Below are positions 22,399 to 23,998 of a stretch of 23,998 nt of DNA, piece by piece. Made by a program: the position numbers and the translations under genes. The notes below the pieces were generated by a model that was given only the letters and a program-made list of their open reading frames with translations, searched no databases and was not told where the DNA came from. The DNA is taken from positions 1-23,998 of the forward strand of contig JACDAZ010000516.1 of the NCBI GenBank assembly GCA_013695175.1. Direction: 5' to 3'. Each line of letters opens with the position of its first letter. Position 1 is the first letter of the stretch. Source of the DNA: Flavisolibacter sp. GTDB taxonomy: Bacteria > Bacteroidota > Bacteroidia > Chitinophagales > Chitinophagaceae.

Positions 22399-23998
22399 AT
22401 GGAAATTACTGCTAAAACGGCCGAACAATTACGCTTAACCGAAAATGAATTTGAGCTGATAAAGCAAAAGTTAGGGCGTGTGCCAAACTTTAATGAGTTA
22501 TGTGCATTTTCAGGTATGTGGAGTGAGCATTGTAGTTATAAGAATTCAATTAAATGGTTGAAAACCTTACCAAGAGAGGGTGATAAAATGCTTGTAAAGG
22601 CAGGTGAAGAAAATGCAGGCTTAATGGTTATTGGCGATGGATTTGGAGTAGTTTTTAAAATTGAATCTCACAACCATCCATCAGCTATTGAACCATACCA
22701 GGGTGCTGCTACAGGAGTTGGTGGAATACACAGGGATATTTTTACAATGGGTGCCAGGCCAATTGCTGCATTAAATTCATTACGTTTTGGAAACCTTAAA
22801 GAAAAAAAGACACAACATCTTTTAGCTGGAGTAGTTCATGGCATTGGACATTATGGAAATTGTTTTGGTGTGCCTACAGTAGGTGGCGAAATATATTTTG
22901 AAGAATGTTATCATACTAATCCGCTTGTGAATGCAATGAGTGTAGGTATTGTAAAAGTGGGTGAAACTGTTTCTGCAACAGCATTGGGTACAGGCAATCC
23001 TGTTATGTATGTAGGAAGTGCTACGGGTAAGGATGGTATAGGTGGAGCATCATTTGCATCAGCAGATATAACAGCAGAAAGTACTGAAGAATTGCCAGCC
23101 GTACAGGTAGGTGATCCTTTTCAGGAAAAGAAATTACTTGAAGCTTGTTTGGAAGTAATAGCCACCGGTGCAGTGGTAGGTATGCAGGACATGGGTGCTG
23201 CAGGTATTATTTGTTCTACTGCAGAAATGAGTGCAAAAGGTGAGGTGGGAATGCGTATAGATTTAGATAAAGTGCCCACCAGGCAGCAGAACATGAAAGC
23301 CTGGGAATTATTGCTTAGTGAAAGCCAGGAAAGAATGTTATTGGTGGTTGAAAAAGGAAGAGAAGAGGAGGTAATTGCCGTATTTGAAAAGTGGGATTTG
23401 GAAAGTGCAGTCATTGGTGAAGTGACTGATGATAAACTTTTGAAATTTTATATAGCAGGTAATCTGGAAGCAGAAATTCCTGCAGAAGAATTAGTGTTGG
23501 GTGGAGGCGCTCCTCAATATGAAAGGGAATATAAACGTCCTGCATATTTTGATATAATAGAAAAGTTTAACCAGGATGATATTGCTGTACCAGAAGATTT
23601 AAAATCAATTGCAGAAAAAGTGATTACTATTCCATCTATTGCTTCCAAAAGATGGATATATAATCAATATGACAGTATGGTGGGAACAGCAAATGCATCA
23701 ACAAATTCTAATTCAGATGCACCAGTTGTGTTAGTGAAAGAAACAGGAAAAGGTATAGCTGTAACCGTAGACTGTAACAGCCGTTATGTTTTTTCAGATC
23801 CTTATAAAGGTGCAATGATAGCAGTAGCAGAAGCTGCACGTAATATTGTTTGTAGTGGCGGAACACCTTTAGGTGTAACCAACTGCCTCAATTTTGGAAA
23901 TCCTTATGATCCTGAAGTTTATTACCAGTTTGTACATTCAGTAAAAGGTATGGGTGAAGCATGTAAAAAATTTGATACGCCTGTTACAGGTGGTAATG
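22399..23998 (+). CDS. purL: Phosphoribosylformylglycinamidine synthase subunit PurL, N-terminal 533 codons
   Basis: ATP-dependent synthetase of the fourth step of purine synthesis, turning FGAR plus ammonia (from glutamine) into FGAM. The frame opens with ATG at 22399 and stays open to the right edge, so the 3' end is missing. Motifs: LTENEFELIKQKLGRVPN (13-30), SGMWSEHCSYKNS (38-50), KIESHNHPSAIEPYQGAATG (87-106, ATP/Mg site), GGIHRDIFTMGARP (108-121), GMQDMGAAGI at about 263-272 and a second half starting near TGKGIAVTVDCNSRYVF. The short N-terminus before SGMWSEHCS marks the small PurL type (about 740 residues), which works with separate PurQ and PurS, neither in the window. It is divergent from the membrane protein gene. 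Confidence 0.96.
   Translation, partial: MEITAKTAEQLRLTENEFELIKQKLGRVPNFNELCAFSGMWSEHCSYKNSIKWLKTLPREGDKMLVKAGEENAGLMVIGDGFGVVFKIESHNHPSAIEPYQGAATGVGGIHRDIFTMGARPIAALNSLRFGNLKEKKTQHLLAGVVHGIGHYGNCFGVPTVGGEIYFEECYHTNPLVNAMSVGIVKVGETVSATALGTGNPVMYVGSATGKDGIGGASFASADITAESTEELPAVQVGDPFQEKKLLEACLEVIATGAVVGMQDMGAAGIICSTAEMSAKGEVGMRIDLDKVPTRQQNMKAWELLLSESQERMLLVVEKGREEEVIAVFEKWDLESAVIGEVTDDKLLKFYIAGNLEAEIPAEELVLGGGAPQYEREYKRPAYFDIIEKFNQDDIAVPEDLKSIAEKVITIPSIASKRWIYNQYDSMVGTANASTNSNSDAPVVLVKETGKGIAVTVDCNSRYVFSDPYKGAMIAVAEAARNIVCSGGTPLGVTNCLNFGNPYDPEVYYQFVHSVKGMGEACKKFDTPVTGGN

Noticed and set aside
23121..23414. Open frame of 97 codons on the minus strand
   Set aside because: Lies wholly antisense to purL, which reads as a complete, conserved protein there. 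It is a shadow frame with low-complexity Ser-rich sequence.
1..23998. Mobile element, prophage, CRISPR array, tRNA or rRNA
   Set aside because: Read on both strands: no transposase or integrase motifs, no long direct or terminal inverted repeats, no spacer-repeat pattern, no tRNA-like TTCGANNC/cloverleaf, and no rRNA-like segment. The intergenic gaps are all under about 165 nt.

Overview
The window is an AT-rich stretch of chromosome from a member of the Bacteroidota, most likely Chitinophagaceae or a close relative. The case rests on gene content: a PorW/SprE-type type IX secretion protein, a type III glutamine synthetase, a bactofilin/AtpZ/AtpI-like string, an HYC_CC_PP-type protein, a Bacteroidota putative porin and a small-type PurL. 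It also rests on promoter style (TAnnTTTG-like -7 boxes) and weak or absent Shine-Dalgarno sequences. I see no insertion sequence, prophage, CRISPR array, tRNA or rRNA. Base composition looks even by eye, so this is mostly core genome.

Layout, left to right. (1) 1-1737: end of the shikimate pathway, aroA (cut by the left edge) then aroC. (2) 1738-3625: envelope genes, a VanX-type D-Ala-D-Ala dipeptidase (minus), a minimal RlpA-like double-psi barrel protein and a small exported probable beta-barrel. (3) 3767-5503: sucC and a GNAT acetyltransferase. (4) 5498-7530 (minus): a compact operon of an M23-type N-terminal membrane module without its peptidase, a bactofilin, AtpZ, an AtpI-like protein and a SprT-like protease. 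(5) 7636-13153: PorW/SprE-like protein and a class A penicillin-binding protein. (6) 13305-16137: purine nucleoside phosphorylase followed after 1 nt by a putative porin. (7) 16197-18626: a metal-handling cassette of four exported proteins: an HYC_CC_PP protein, an HMA protein with a metallothionein-like Cys tail, a second HMA protein with an unknown C-terminal domain, and a His/Met-rich probable outer-membrane protein. (8) 18681-20870 (minus): type III glutamine synthetase. (9) 21033-22298 (minus): a polytopic membrane protein whose true start appears to be a non-ATG codon. (10) 22399-end: the first 533 codons of purL, cut by the right edge.

Most genes are housekeeping (aromatic amino acids, TCA cycle, purines, nitrogen assimilation, cell wall). 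The most distinctive region is the metal cassette at 16.2-18.6 kb. All four products appear exported, two carry HMA folds, and one ends in a tandem CC-x4-C array. No P-type ATPase, RND pump or metalloregulator is present in the window, and a terminator-like hairpin splits the third and fourth genes. I did not find an obviously new defence or mobile system. The best candidates for undescribed biology are the HMA-metallothionein fusion, the unknown domain in the second HMA protein, and the stand-alone M23 N-terminal module next to the bactofilin.
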